NCBI RefSeq assembly: GCF_024171885.1
Contig: NZ_JAMTCP010000001.1
Location: 1-64,000, forward strand
Direction of reading: 5' to 3'
Origin: Streptoalloteichus tenebrarius
GTDB lineage: Bacteria > Actinomycetota > Actinomycetes > Mycobacteriales > Pseudonocardiaceae
Length of the DNA: 64,000 nt
The notes under the pieces were generated by a model. It did not search any database, had not been told where the DNA came from, and saw nothing but the letters and a program-made list of their open reading frames with translations. Positions 15,486 to 24,068 of this stretch are shown piece after piece. The position numbers and the translations under genes were made by a program. Each line of letters starts with the position of its first letter. Position 1 is the stretch's first letter.

Positions 15486-16262
15486 GTGCGCGCACGCGTC
15501 GAGGTGATCGGGATCGGTGCGGGTGATCCGGGGCATGTCACGGTCGAGGGCGTGGCCGCGCTCAACCGGGCCGACGTGGTGTTCTTCCTGGACAAGCCCG
15601 GCGAGGCCCGTGAGCTGTCGGACCTGCGGCAGGCGATCCTGGACACCCACGTCCCCGACGGCGGGTACCGGGTGGTCCGCGCCGAGGACCCGCCCCGGGA
15701 CCGCGCCGCCGCGCGGTACGTCGACGCGGTCGCGGACTGGCGCAGCCGTCGCGCCGACGTGTGCGAGCGGATGATCGCCGAGCACCTGAAGCCGGGGGAG
15801 ACCGGCGCCTTCCTCGTGTGGGGCGACCCGGCCCTGTACGACAGCATCATCGCGGTCGTCGACGACGTCCTCGCGCGCGGCCGGGTGGACTTCGACGTGC
15901 GCGTGGTGCCCGGCGTCAGCAGCGTCTCCGCGCTCGCCGCGCGGCACCGCACCACGTTCAACCAGGTCGGGGGCGCGGTGCAGATCACCACGGGGCGGCG
16001 CCTCGCGGCGGGATGGCCCGAGGGCGCGGACGACGTGGTGGTCATGCTCGACGCGCACAACGCGTTCCTGCGCTTCGCCGACGACCCCGGGGTGCGCATC
16101 AGTTGGGGCGCCTACGTCGGCACCGAGGACGAGATCCTGATCTCCGGCCGGCTGGTCGACGTGGCGGAGCGGATCGTCGAGGCGCGGGAGCGGGCCCGGC
16201 GGGCGAAGGGGTGGATCATGGACAGCTACCTGCTGCGCCGAGGGGCGGGCGATCCGGACTGA
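15486..16262 (+). CDS. cobF: Precorrin-6A synthase (deacetylating)
   Basis: 258 residues. CobF methylates C-1 of precorrin-5 with S-adenosylmethionine and releases acetate, in the aerobic cobalamin pathway. Family signs: V-E-V-I-G-I-G-A-G-D-P-G-H-V-T at the N-terminus, the nucleotide-loop F-L-V-W-G-D-P-A-L-Y-D-S, V-V-P-G-V-S-S-V-S-A-L, and N-Q-V-G-G-A-V-Q-I-T-T-G-R-R-L. The length is as expected. GTG 15486 is chosen because the conserved part begins immediately after it. No other cob gene is in the window, so cobF stands alone here. Confidence 0.9.
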   Translation: MRARVEVIGIGAGDPGHVTVEGVAALNRADVVFFLDKPGEARELSDLRQAILDTHVPDGGYRVVRAEDPPRDRAAARYVDAVADWRSRRADVCERMIAEHLKPGETGAFLVWGDPALYDSIIAVVDDVLARGRVDFDVRVVPGVSSVSALAARHRTTFNQVGGAVQITTGRRLAAGWPEGADDVVVMLDAHNAFLRFADDPGVRISWGAYVGTEDEILISGRLVDVAERIVEARERARRAKGWIMDSYLLRRGAGDPD

Positions 16263-16289
16263 CCGCCCGCCCCGCCGGCGGGGCCGGCG

Positions 16290-17033
16290 TCAGCGGCGCC
16301 AGACCGTGCCCCGGCGCTCGTACTCCAACACGGTCTCGACGCTCTGGGCGAGCCGCGCGCCGAGGAACCGCTCCACGACCCACAGGGCCAGGTCGAGGCC
16401 GGACGTCACGCCGCCCGCGGTGATCAGGTTGCCGTCGTCCACGACGCGGGCGTCGATGACCTGCGCGCCCTGGGCGGCGAGGTCGGCCTTCGCGGCGTGG
16501 TGCGTGGTGGCCGGCCGCCCCTTGGTGATGCCGGCGGCGGACAGCGCCATCACGCCGGTGCAGATCCCGACGGGCATCGTCCGGGCCGAGGCCAGCCGGC
16601 GCAGGAAGTCCCGGTCGGCGATGAGGCGGTGGACGCCGGGACCGTCCTTCTTCCGGTAGCCGCCCCCGGGGACGACGAGCACGTCGGAGGCGTGGGGCGA
16701 CCAGCCCTGCGCCACCTCGACCCTGGTGCCGTAGGCGCAGGTGACGATGCCCGGTTTCCCCGGCGTGACCAGGGTGGTCGTCAGCGCGCCGCCCAGGGAC
16801 TTGGCGAGCCCGAAGACGTCGATGGGCGCGATGAAATCCTGCTCCTCCACGCCGTCGTAGACCAAGATCTGGACGCGCAGGGGCTTGGCGGCGGACGGGG
16901 ACGGGGTTTCGGACGCGGTCGGGGTTTCGGATGCGGACGCGGTTCCGGTCGCGCCGATGATCCCGGCGGCTCCGGCGGTGCCGAGCGCCGCGGCGGACAG
17001 AGCCGACGTGCGCAGGAACGAGCGACGTTCCAC
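16290..17033 (-). CDS. Tat-exported DJ-1/PfpI-family protein
   Basis: 247 residues from GTG 17033, with GGGGAGG a few bases upstream. The N-terminus is a twin-arginine signal (V-E-R-R-S-F-L-R-T-S-A-L-S-A-A-A-L-G) followed by a Thr/Ser/Pro-rich linker. The mature part has the DJ-1/PfpI fold of transcription-regulator-like amidotransferase relatives: L-V-Y-D-G-V-E-E-Q-D-F, V-V-P-G-G-G, and the nucleophile elbow V-G-I-C-T-G-V-M-A-L-S. Cys in G-I-C-T-G is the expected active residue. Probable extracytoplasmic hydrolase or isonitrile-hydratase-like protein; exact activity unknown. Convergent with cobF. Confidence 0.85.
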   Translation of the reverse strand: MERRSFLRTSALSAAALGTAGAAGIIGATGTASASETPTASETPSPSAAKPLRVQILVYDGVEEQDFIAPIDVFGLAKSLGGALTTTLVTPGKPGIVTCAYGTRVEVAQGWSPHASDVLVVPGGGYRKKDGPGVHRLIADRDFLRRLASARTMPVGICTGVMALSAAGITKGRPATTHHAAKADLAAQGAQVIDARVVDDGNLITAGGVTSGLDLALWVVERFLGARLAQSVETVLEYERRGTVWRR

Positions 17034-17311
17034 GATGGCCTCCCCAGTTCGGTTCTGCCCCACAGGTCGCGCCGCGGGGGCCGCCAGTTCCCGGGACCAC
17101 GACGCCGGCGACGGTGAGGGACGTGGAGCGCGGGGTTCCGACCCTGGCTCCCGCCGTGTTTCCGCTGGTCACGCCGGTTCTCGTCGAGTCACGTCTGTGG
17201 TGGGGATCACGGCCTCCACAGAGGACGGGCGCCGTCGTCAGGCGTGCTCGGCGGTATCACGCGTCCACTCTCGGCACGGCTACTACTCTTTGATACCGTG
17301 TAGTGGTACTC

Positions 17312-17327
17312 GGTACTACTTAGTACC
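17312..17327. promoter_or_regulatory. PadR operator candidate
   Basis: GGTACT-ACTT-AGTACC, 24 bases before the padR-like gene, inside a segment with repeated GGTACT and TACTAC elements (17281-17327). Likely the autoregulatory site. The rest of 17034-17350 holds no gene. Confidence 0.55.
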
Positions 17328-17350
17328 AAGAGGGTCGGAGGGAACCCACG

Positions 17351-17677
17351 ATGGACGGCCTGACAGAGATGCTGAAGGGCACGCTGGAGGGCTGCGTGCT
17401 CGAAATCATCGGCAACGAGGAGACCTACGGGTACGCCATCACGCGTCGGCTGAACGAACTCGGCTTCACCGACGTCATCGAGGGCACGGTCTACACCATC
17501 CTGCTGCGGCTGGAGAAGAACGGGCTCGTCCAGGTGACGAAACGGCCGTCCGAAGTGGGGCCGCCGCGCAAGTTCTACGCCCTCAACGACGCGGGGCGTC
17601 AGGAACTCGCGACGTTCTGGGCGAAATGGGACTACCTCTCATCGCGGATCAACCAGCTCAGGGAGGGCGGGAGATGA
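17351..17677 (+). CDS. PadR-family regulator
   Basis: 108 residues, a winged-helix PadR repressor: L-K-G-T-L-E-G-C-V-L-E-I-I near the start, E-T-Y-G-Y-A-I-T-R-R-L-N-E-L-G-F, then E-G-T-V-Y-T-I-L-L-R-L-E-K-N-G-L-V and P-P-R-K-F-Y-A-L-N-D-A-G. Its stop overlaps the start of the DUF1048 gene (ATGA). PadR-DUF1048 operons are widespread in Firmicutes and actinomycetes and respond to envelope or drug stress in some cases; no signal is evident here. Confidence 0.9.
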   Translation: MDGLTEMLKGTLEGCVLEIIGNEETYGYAITRRLNELGFTDVIEGTVYTILLRLEKNGLVQVTKRPSEVGPPRKFYALNDAGRQELATFWAKWDYLSSRINQLREGGR

Positions 17678-18030
17678 GCTTCTGGGAAACCATCACAGGT
17701 AGTGATCTCACCAGGGTGTGGAAGGGGTTCGAGGCCAGGGCCGCGGCGTTGCCGGACGATCACCGGGCGGCGTGGGAACAGATCAAGGTCCACCTCGCCC
17801 CCTACTCGGGCTTCACGGGGCGCAACCTGACGCCGATCCTCGACAGCGCGCTGGGGCTGCTTGAGGAGACGGCGGCAGACGGGCAGAGCGTCGACGAGGT
17901 GCTGGGGGACGACATCAGGGGCTTCTGCGCGGCGCTGGCCGGCGGAGAGGGCGCCCCGAGCTACCGCGACCGGTGGCGCGAGCAGTTGAACAGGAACGTC
18001 GCGAGGAAACTGGGCCGGCTGGGGGGCTGA
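17674..18030 (+). CDS. DUF1048 protein 1
   Basis: 118 residues of the DUF1048 family, small helical proteins encoded with PadR regulators. Visible: M-S-F-W-E-T-I-T-G-S-D-L-T-R, L-P-D-D-H-R-A-A-W-E-Q-I-K, and the late D-D-I-R-G-F-C-A-A-L followed by S-Y-R-D-R-W-R-E-Q-L-N. It overlaps padR by four bases and is followed one base later by a second DUF1048 gene. Cytoplasmic, function unknown. Confidence 0.85.
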   Translation: MSFWETITGSDLTRVWKGFEARAAALPDDHRAAWEQIKVHLAPYSGFTGRNLTPILDSALGLLEETAADGQSVDEVLGDDIRGFCAALAGGEGAPSYRDRWREQLNRNVARKLGRLGG

Positions 18031-18031
18031 C

Positions 18032-18358
18032 GTGGGCATTCGGGACATCATCGAGGGCAAGAGGCAGTGGCGGGCGCACACGGCGCGGGTCAGGGCGCTC
18101 CCGCAGGATTACCAGATCGTCTACAAGGAGATCCAGAAGTACCTCTTCAAGGTCGGACCGGTCGACCTTCCTGACGGGCGCCTGCTCTCCGGGATCGTCG
18201 ACTTCTTCGAGGAGGGCGCCGCGGCCGGCAAGGGAGTCCTGGAACTCATCGGCGACGACGTCGCCGCGTTCTGCGACGACCTGATCAAGGACTCACCCAC
18301 CTACGCGGACATCTACCAGAAGTCCCTCGGCGGGAAATCCGGCACGGCCGAGAAGTGA
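18032..18358 (+). CDS. DUF1048 protein 2
   Basis: 108 residues from GTG 18032, paralogous to the preceding gene: M-G-I-R-D-I-I-E-G-K-R-Q-W-R, L-P-Q-D-Y-Q-I-V-Y-K-E-I-Q-K-Y, G-D-D-V-A-A-F-C-D-D-L, and T-Y-A-D-I-Y-Q-K-S-L. The pattern D-D-V-x-x-F-C is shared with copy 1. The operon ends here, with hairpin 18451-18475 downstream. Confidence 0.85.
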   Translation: MGIRDIIEGKRQWRAHTARVRALPQDYQIVYKEIQKYLFKVGPVDLPDGRLLSGIVDFFEEGAAAGKGVLELIGDDVAAFCDDLIKDSPTYADIYQKSLGGKSGTAEK

Positions 18359-18450
18359 CACCCGTCGATTCCGTGCACGAGTGCTCGCCTCCGGTCGAAG
18401 CGTCATTGTCGTGCCGGTGGGAGTAGCCCGGACCAGTGAGGTTGTGAGGG

Positions 18451-18475
18451 GGACCGGTGGCGCAGCCACCGGTCC
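18451..18475 (+). terminator. Terminator of the padR-DUF1048 operon
   Basis: Perfect 11-bp stem GGACCGGTGGC (18451-18461) with 18465-18475 and a 3-base loop, followed by TTCCTCC. Confidence 0.75.
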
Positions 18476-18571
18476 TTCCTCCGTTCCCGTGCGCCACCCA
18501 CTCCGAGACGCGGGGCGATGCCGGCGGGTGGTCGCCTCGCTGCGGCCAGCGGCCTCACTGGACAGTGGAAG

Positions 18572-18622
18572 CACGCCCCGTGGGATTCGACAGTGTGGAC
18601 ATCACGGGGCGTCCACACTGTC
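18572..18622. repeat. Nested inverted repeats in the 18359-18790 intergenic region
   Basis: A perfect 12-bp inverted repeat, GACAGTGTGGAC (18589-18600) with 18611-18622, overlaps a second one, ACGCCCCGTG (18572-18581) with CACGGGGCGT (18603-18612). They cannot all pair at once, so alternative hairpins are possible. The remaining 18359-18790 sequence holds no gene. Confidence 0.6.
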
Positions 18623-18790
18623 CGTCCACCTCGGACGCCTGGACGATCAAGACTTGTGGACGGTCGACACGGCAGAATGTTCCGTCGACACACGGTGATC
18701 GTTCGTCGGGTTGTCGTCACTCGCCGTGATAGTTGAGATCACAGTGGACGGGGCGGGAACCGGGAGGCCTCCCCGAACGACCTGTACGAC

Positions 18791-19519
18791 GTGGACTGCG
18801 GAACCTGCCGTGAGGCGCTCTCGGCCCGAATGGACAACGAGGCGGAACCCGTGCCGTCCGCCGAGGTCGACCGGCACGTGGCGGCCTGCGCCCCCTGCAC
18901 GCGCTGGCTGGTCGAGGCCGAGGCCCTCACCAGGGCCGTCCGGGTCCGGGCGGCGGAGGACGTGCCGGACCTGGTCGCCAGGGTCGTCGCCGTCGCGCCC
19001 CGCCCCCGGCGCGGGCTCCCCGTCAGGCTCGCGCTCGCCGCCGTCGCGCTCCTCCAGCTCATGGTCGCGATCTCCCAGCTCCTCAGCAGCATGACCGGGC
19101 ACACCGGACACGGAGGGTCGGCGGGGCACCTCTTCAACGAGGGCGCGGCCTGGAACCTCGCGCTGGGCCTCGGCCTGCTCGTCGTCGCCCGACGCGCCGA
19201 ACGGGCCGGCACCCTGCTCCCGGTCCTGGGGTCCTTCCTCGCGGTCCTCGCCGCGTTCTCCGCGCACGACCTGATCACCGGCGTCACCTCGCCCGCGCGC
19301 GTGATCTCGCACGTGCCCCTGCTGGTCGCGCTGGTGCTGCTGTTCCTCGTCCACCGGGCGCACCGACAGCACCCGATCCCCGGCAGCCCCACGGCGACCG
19401 GGCACGACGGCGACCACCACGTCGGCCAGGCGGGTGGGACCGACCCCTCCGGCGGCGGGCGGGGCCGAGGCGCCCGTCACCTGTCGCCCACGGCGGAGCG
19501 CCGGACCGACGCCGCATGA
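18791..19519 (+). CDS. Zinc-finger anti-sigma-factor-like membrane protein
   Basis: 242 residues from GTG 18791. The N-terminal zf-HC2 zinc finger reads C-G-T-C-R-E-A-L-S-A-R-M-D-N-E, then H-V-A-A-C-A-P-C (the HxxxCxxC motif, about residues 33-40), typical of anti-sigma factors. About four or five membrane segments follow, and a Gly/His-rich cytoplasmic tail. An ECF sigma gene follows 141 bases downstream on the same strand, and is its likely partner. Sigma-gene-last order is less common than sigma-first. Confidence 0.75.
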   Translation: MDCGTCREALSARMDNEAEPVPSAEVDRHVAACAPCTRWLVEAEALTRAVRVRAAEDVPDLVARVVAVAPRPRRGLPVRLALAAVALLQLMVAISQLLSSMTGHTGHGGSAGHLFNEGAAWNLALGLGLLVVARRAERAGTLLPVLGSFLAVLAAFSAHDLITGVTSPARVISHVPLLVALVLLFLVHRAHRQHPIPGSPTATGHDGDHHVGQAGGTDPSGGGRGRGARHLSPTAERRTDAA

Positions 19520-19660
19520 GCGCACCGTCATCGGGACCGACGGACACACCCGCCCGGTCCCGCCGCCCACGAGCAGGGCGTCACCGGCTCGTGCCGGCGC
19601 TGTCGGATCAGGTTGCCCGCCCCCGGACCGGGGCGCGGGACGAAGGACACGGGTGAGGGC

Positions 19661-20236
19661 ATGTCACGACCGAGCGACGACGAGATCACCGGGTGGGCCT
19701 TCGCCGCCCGACGGGGCGACCGCGCCGCGCTGGAGCGGTTCGTCAGGGCGACCCAGCACGACGTGTGGCGGTTCGTCGCACACCTGACCGACAACCAGCT
19801 CGCCGAGGACCTGGCCCAGGAGACCTACGCGCGCGCCCTGCGCGGCCTCGCCCGGTTCGAGGGCCGGTGCTCGGCCAGGGCGTGGTTGCTGTCCATCGCC
19901 CGCCGCGTCGCCGCCGACCACATCCGCGCCGTGCGGGTGCGGCCCCGGCAGGCGGACGTCCCCGACTGGCAGCACGCCGCGGAGCAGTCCACGCCCGCCG
20001 GCGCGAGCAGGTTCGAGGAGTACGTCGCGCTCCGCGCGTTGGTCGGCGCGCTGGACCCCGAGCGCCACGAGGCGTTCGTGCTCACCCAGACACTCGGCCT
20101 GTCCTACGCCGAGGCGGCCGAGGTGTGTGGCTGTCCAGTGGGGACGATCCGCTCCCGTGTCGCCAGGGCGCGGGAGGAACTCGTGGCCCTCGTCCGCCAG
20201 GACGTCGGGCCGGGCGGGCCGCGCCTGGCGATGTGA
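19661..20236 (+). CDS. ECF sigma factor
   Basis: 191 residues. Region 2: F-V-R-A-T-Q-H-D-V-W-R-F-V-A-H-L-T, D-L-A-Q-E-T-Y-A-R-A-L-R and R-A-W-L-L-S-I-A-R-R-V-A-A-D-H-I-R. Region 4: A-F-V-L-T-Q-T-L-G-L-S-Y-A-E-A-A-E-V-C-G-C-P-V-G-T-I-R-S-R-V-A-R-A-R. The layout resembles the SigC-type ECF group of actinomycetes. It probably pairs with the zf-HC2 anti-sigma protein encoded upstream. ATG 19661 is preferred. Confidence 0.9.
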   Translation: MSRPSDDEITGWAFAARRGDRAALERFVRATQHDVWRFVAHLTDNQLAEDLAQETYARALRGLARFEGRCSARAWLLSIARRVAADHIRAVRVRPRQADVPDWQHAAEQSTPAGASRFEEYVALRALVGALDPERHEAFVLTQTLGLSYAEAAEVCGCPVGTIRSRVARAREELVALVRQDVGPGGPRLAM

Positions 20237-20364
20237 ACCACCAGCGCGTCACGCGGCGTGCTCGGCCCCACCCCACCAGCACGCCGCCGGCGCGACATTC
20301 GGGCCGCCGATCCCGGAACGCTGTGGCCCGCACATCAGTCGCGCCCGGCGTGTGCGAGTCTCGG

Positions 20365-20628
20365 TCAGACGGGGGGGATGAACCCGTCGAGCCACCCCGT
20401 ACCCCCGCACTGCGGGCACTCCTCCTCAAGGACCGCCTCATCTTCCTCGCCGGTGTCGAAACTGTCCGGGTGGTGCACCCTACGGAGCACGCGCCCGTCC
20501 CCGACGAGGTGCTGATAGCTCCGCGTCAGCTTGCCTGTCCCCTCGTTTACTTCGAAGGTGGCGACAAAGCGGCGGCACCGGTGGCACGCGGTCCTGAACG
20601 GCAACATGCCGTCACGTCCGCTGACCAT
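20365..20628 (-). CDS. Small CxxC protein, unknown
   Basis: About 87 residues from ATG 20628 (the start is uncertain; ATG 20607 and a longer frame are possible). Two cysteine pairs are present, C-H-R-C near the N-terminus and C-P-Q-C-G-G-T-G-W near the end, suggesting one bound zinc as in DnaJ-like or rubredoxin-like ribbons. The middle is acidic. It lies at the edge of a decayed region, so it may be a remnant, though the frame is intact. No family recognised. Confidence 0.45.
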   Translation of the reverse strand: MVSGRDGMLPFRTACHRCRRFVATFEVNEGTGKLTRSYQHLVGDGRVLRRVHHPDSFDTGEEDEAVLEEECPQCGGTGWLDGFIPPV

Positions 20629-20859
20629 GGCACTTTGGGCACATCCTTTTCTCGGGCGGTGGCGGAGGTGCTTTCCCCATCGGTTGTTCCCTTCCTGTCC
20701 CAACACGAGTTCCGGTTCCGGCGATTACCCTGCCGTCCTGATGTTCCGTATCGGCCGAGGATGGGCCCCGTCATTTGGGTGGCGCAATGCTCTTTTGGAC
20801 GATGTTTCGTCTGAAATTTCGGAACTGGGGGTCGCCGGAGTGCGCAGCGGACTCGGGCC

Positions 20860-20915
20860 GTACCGGGGACCGGCCGACATCGACCGGATCGAACGCGTCG
20901 CCGAGGACCTCGACC
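20860..20915. repeat. 56-bp direct repeat, copy 1
   Basis: Identical over 56 bases to 22624-22679. The two copies bracket the rhodanese gene and pseudogene debris; copy 1 lies at the edge of the LLM pseudogene, copy 2 inside the chimeric frame at 22148-22705. Confidence 0.85.
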
Positions 20916-21148
20916 AGGTCGATCCACTCGTTCGTCGCCGCCGGCCTGAACTCGCCGTCGGGCACCAGGTCGCGCCATCGCGCGATCTTCTCGCCCAGCG
21001 CTCGGGGACCCTCGGCCACCGCGGTCGGCCCCGGGTAGACCAGCCATCCGTCGGCGTTCGCGTCGACCTGCAAGGGAACGTCCCGCAGCCACAACGCGCC
21101 GAACCCCGCCCGGTCCGCGGCCTGAATGATCTCGCCCTGCCCGGACAT
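20916..21148 (-). pseudogene. Internally deleted luciferase-like monooxygenase
   Basis: The minus-strand frame begins like the N-terminal part of an LLM flavin-dependent oxidoreductase (A-A-D-R-A-G-F-G-A-L-W-L-R-D-V-P-L). It then jumps to what reads like the family C-terminus (G-E-K-I-A-R-W-R-D-L-V-P-D-G-E-F-R-P-A and E-W-I-D-L-V-E-V-L-G). The roughly 200 residues between are missing. The 3' end runs into the 56-bp repeat. Confidence 0.6.
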
Positions 21149-21259
21149 CCGCCGGAAGTCCCCGTCGTAACAGCGGGCGCCTGCGCCAACGACGACCGTC
21201 GTCGGCGCAGGCGCCCGTTCCCTTCTCGCCCGTTCCCGCTCAGCGACGGGAAAGCGTGG

Positions 21260-21763
21260 TCAACACGCGCAGGCGATGCCCTTGCCCGGCGCGGTCAGCG
21301 GGTCGACCGGCGCGCGGCGCACCCCCGAGGCGTCCTCGACCGCGAAACCCTCCCGCACCCAGTACTCGTAGCCGCCGAGCATCTCCTTGACCCGGTAGCC
21401 GAGCTTGGCGAAGGCGTGCGCGGCGCGCACCGCGCCGTTGCAGCCAGGGCCCCAGCAGTAGGTGACCACGAGCTTCGACCTGTCGACCAGCACCTCGGCG
21501 CGCTCGGGGATGTCGTCGGTCGGCAGGTGGATCGCCTGGGGGACGTGGCCCTGGTTCCACGCCTCCTCGCTCCGGGTGTCGACGAGGACGAAGTCGGCCA
21601 CTCCCGCCTCGATGTCGGCGTGGACGTCGGAGACGTCGGCCTCGAACGTGCGACGGGTGTAGAAGTGCGCCTCGGCGACCGCGGGGTCCGCGGCCGGCAC
21701 CCTGCCGACCTTGGACTCCGGCGTCGCCTGCGGGGAAGACGTCACGGGGTGGCTCCATTCCAA
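21260..21763 (-). CDS. Rhodanese-domain protein
   Basis: 167 residues. A single rhodanese domain at about residues 35-150: F-V-L-V-D-T-R-S-E-E-A-W-N-Q-G-H-V-P-Q-A-I-H, and the active-site loop V-T-Y-C-W-G-P-G-C-N-G-A, where the first Cys would carry the persulfide. A second Cys four residues later and a terminal C-A-C may take part in redox chemistry. Start could be ATG 21763 or an internal GTG (VTSSPQATPE). Probable sulfurtransferase; acceptor unknown. It is the only intact gene between the two 56-bp repeats. Confidence 0.85.
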   Translation of the reverse strand: MEWSHPVTSSPQATPESKVGRVPAADPAVAEAHFYTRRTFEADVSDVHADIEAGVADFVLVDTRSEEAWNQGHVPQAIHLPTDDIPERAEVLVDRSKLVVTYCWGPGCNGAVRAAHAFAKLGYRVKEMLGGYEYWVREGFAVEDASGVRRAPVDPLTAPGKGIACAC

Positions 21764-22147
21764 TGCGCGCGACTGCGGTGGTTGGTGTTCTGTTCGTCGA
21801 GTGTCGTCCGGAGACCGTTCGGCGGTCGTTCGGGTGCGTTCCCGGCGTCGGCGACGGGTTCCCCAGCCTCGTCCGGCCCTGACCCGTGCGTCGCGTGGGC
21901 CGGACGTTCCTCATCCCGTCGCCAAAGTAGCAAGCGACGGCGTCCCCCGAACGGCACCGGACGACCCTGGACGACACCGGACGACCCTGGACGGCGCCGA
22001 AACCGAACGAACGCGGCCCGGCCGACGCCTCCCGCCGTGGACCGGCGAGCGCGCCCGGGGGCGCCCGGACGCGGGACAGCGTGACCACCGGATCGGCCGC
22101 CTGTCACGCGTTCCCCGCTGTCCTCTTCCATCCACGGACCGAAGAGG

Positions 22148-22705
22148 ATGATCTACGAGCAGCGGTTGGACGACGCACAGCGCGTCTTCGTGCGGGGCAA
22201 CAGCCTCGTCACGGCGGTGGAGGCCGACGAGGACGCCGTGCGGCTGGAGATCAGGGAAGTCCACACAGGACAGTCCATGCGCGACGAGGTTGACGTGGTC
22301 GTGCTGGCCACCGGCTTCCGGCGACCTGGGGCCCGGCCCGCACCAGGAGCGGTACCCCCGTTGCTCAAGGCGGCCCTCGCGGGGACGGACCCGGCGTTGG
22401 AGGACCAGGTCTGGGCGGGGGAGCTGCCGCGCAGCGAACCCCGGATGACGACGTGCATCAAGTACGCGTACCGGTACGGGATTCTGATGCGGAACAACGC
22501 GGGGGAGGTCGCGCACTCGCCGTACTTCCGCTCCTACCTCACCGCCGCGAAGCCAGGGGCGGTGCTGCGCAAGCCGCCAGAGGGCTGGTACCAGTTCGCC
22601 GGCTCACTGGCCATCGCCGGGGCGTACCGGGGACCGGCCGACATCGACCGGATCGAACGCGTCGCCGAGGACCTCGACCGCAGGCTCGACATCGTGGTTG
22701 TCTGA
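22148..22705 (+). pseudogene. Chimeric frame with N-hydroxylase fragment
   Basis: 185 codons. The first about 60 resemble the C-terminal FAD/NADPH region of lysine/ornithine N-monooxygenases (SidA/IucD type): R-V-F-V-R-G-N-S-L-V-T-A-V-E, then V-D-V-V-V-L-A-T-G-F-R. The rest (for example R-M-T-T-C-I-K-Y-A-Y-R-Y-G-I-L-M-R-N-N-A-G-E) I do not recognise and it does not continue that fold. The frame ends through the second 56-bp repeat. Most likely a fusion of two gene fragments rather than a working enzyme. Confidence 0.5.
22624..22679. repeat. 56-bp direct repeat, copy 2
   Basis: Identical to 20860-20915. It encodes A-D-I-D-R-I-E-R-V-A-E-D-L-D in the chimeric frame. Confidence 0.85.
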
Positions 22706-23003
22706 CCACCCGCCCCCACCACGACCGCCACCCGGCCCGTGATCCTTCGGCCCGCCGTGGTGGGGGAGCGGCCACGCTGGGTGTCCGTTGGCACGCCACC
22801 GTGACAGCTCGTCACCAGATGGCACCGCTTCACGCGGGCGGGTGGTGACTGGGGTACGTCCAGCACCCACCACCCGGCGGGCCGAGCGCTGCCCGGAGAA
22901 CGGGCGCGCCTGTTCGGGGCAGGCTCGGCGCACCCGAGTTTGTTGCCGCGCACGAGGGGATAACCCGATCGGGACCGGACGGCCCCGGCGGGAGGTGACC
23001 CGC

Positions 23004-24068
23004 GTGTCGAGACATCCCCAACCCGAGGGCGCGGCGGGGACGACGGCCGCCCCGCCGGCGAGGTCGAGGCCGGAAGGCCCGACCGACCTGCCGCGTCGCT
23101 CCTGGTGGGCGGTGCTCCGACGCACCGTGGCGGAGTTCAGGGAGGACGACCTCACCGACTGGGCCGCGGCCCTGACCTACTACGGCGTGCTGTCGATCTT
23201 CCCCTGCCTGGTCGTCCTGACGGCCGTGCTGGGCATGACGGGGTCCTCGGCGCTCCAGTCGCTCGCCGACTCGGCGAAGGACATGGGGCCGGGCGCGGGG
23301 ACCGAGGTGCTGGTCCGCGTGCTCCACGAGGTCCAGGGGACCGGGGGCGTGGCGGGGCCGATGGCCGTGGTCGGCCTCGTCGGGGCCGTGTGGACCGGCT
23401 CCGGCTACCTCGGGGCGTTCATCCGGGCGTCCAACGCGATCTACGAGATGGACGAGGGCCGGCCGGTGTGGAAGACCGTCCCGCTGCGGATCGGCCTCAC
23501 CCTCGCGCTCCTGCTGTCGCTGGGGCTGTGCGCCGTCGGCGTGGTGGCGACCGGCGGGGTCGCGGAGCGCGTCGGGGAGTGGTGGGGGCTCGGCTCGACC
23601 GCGGTGCTGGTGTGGGACGTCGCGAAGTGGCCGGTGATGGCCGCGCTGGCCAGCCTGGCGTTCGCGTTGCTCTACTGGGCCGCCCCCAACGCGCGTCAGC
23701 CGGGGTTCCGGTGGCTGAGCCCCGGGGGAGTCCTCGCCGTCGTCGTGTGGGTGGCCGCCTCGGCCGGGTTCGCGTTCTACGCCGCGCACTTCGGCTCGTA
23801 CAACAAGATCTACGGCTCGCTGGCCGGGGTCGTCGTCTTCCTGGTCTGGCTGTGGATCTCCAACATCGCGGTGCTGCTGGGCGCGGAGCTGAACGCCGAG
23901 CTGGCCAGGGGCGAACGGATCGAGGAGGGCCACCCGCCCGAGTGGGAACCCTTCCTGCCGCCCCGCGACACGCGCGCGATGGACGACCCGCCCCCGGCGA
24001 CCCCGGAGAGGATCCCCGACATCCCCGCGCAGAACGCACCGCACAGGGGGAAGGAGGAGTCGCGATGA
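23004..24068 (+). CDS. YihY/BrkB-family membrane protein
   Basis: 354 residues from GTG 23004, with GGGAGG eight bases upstream. YihY (formerly RNase BN) family: D-D-L-T-D-W-A-A-A-L-T-Y-Y-G-V-L-S-I-F-P, Y-L-G-A-F-I-R-A-S-N-A-I-Y-E, F-A-L-L-Y-W-A-A-P-N, and S-Y-N-K-I-Y-G-S-L-A-G-V-V-V-F-L-V-W-L-W. About six membrane segments; an acidic, Pro-rich C-terminus. Transport-like, function unresolved in the family. First gene of a four-gene operon in which each stop overlaps the next start. Confidence 0.9.
   Translation: MSRHPQPEGAAGTTAAPPARSRPEGPTDLPRRSWWAVLRRTVAEFREDDLTDWAAALTYYGVLSIFPCLVVLTAVLGMTGSSALQSLADSAKDMGPGAGTEVLVRVLHEVQGTGGVAGPMAVVGLVGAVWTGSGYLGAFIRASNAIYEMDEGRPVWKTVPLRIGLTLALLLSLGLCAVGVVATGGVAERVGEWWGLGSTAVLVWDVAKWPVMAALASLAFALLYWAAPNARQPGFRWLSPGGVLAVVVWVAASAGFAFYAAHFGSYNKIYGSLAGVVVFLVWLWISNIAVLLGAELNAELARGERIEEGHPPEWEPFLPPRDTRAMDDPPPATPERIPDIPAQNAPHRGKEESR

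Noticed and set aside
20365-22705. Siderophore cluster remnant based on the N-hydroxylase fragment
   Set aside because: Only about 60 codons are recognisable and no siderophore synthetase is present.
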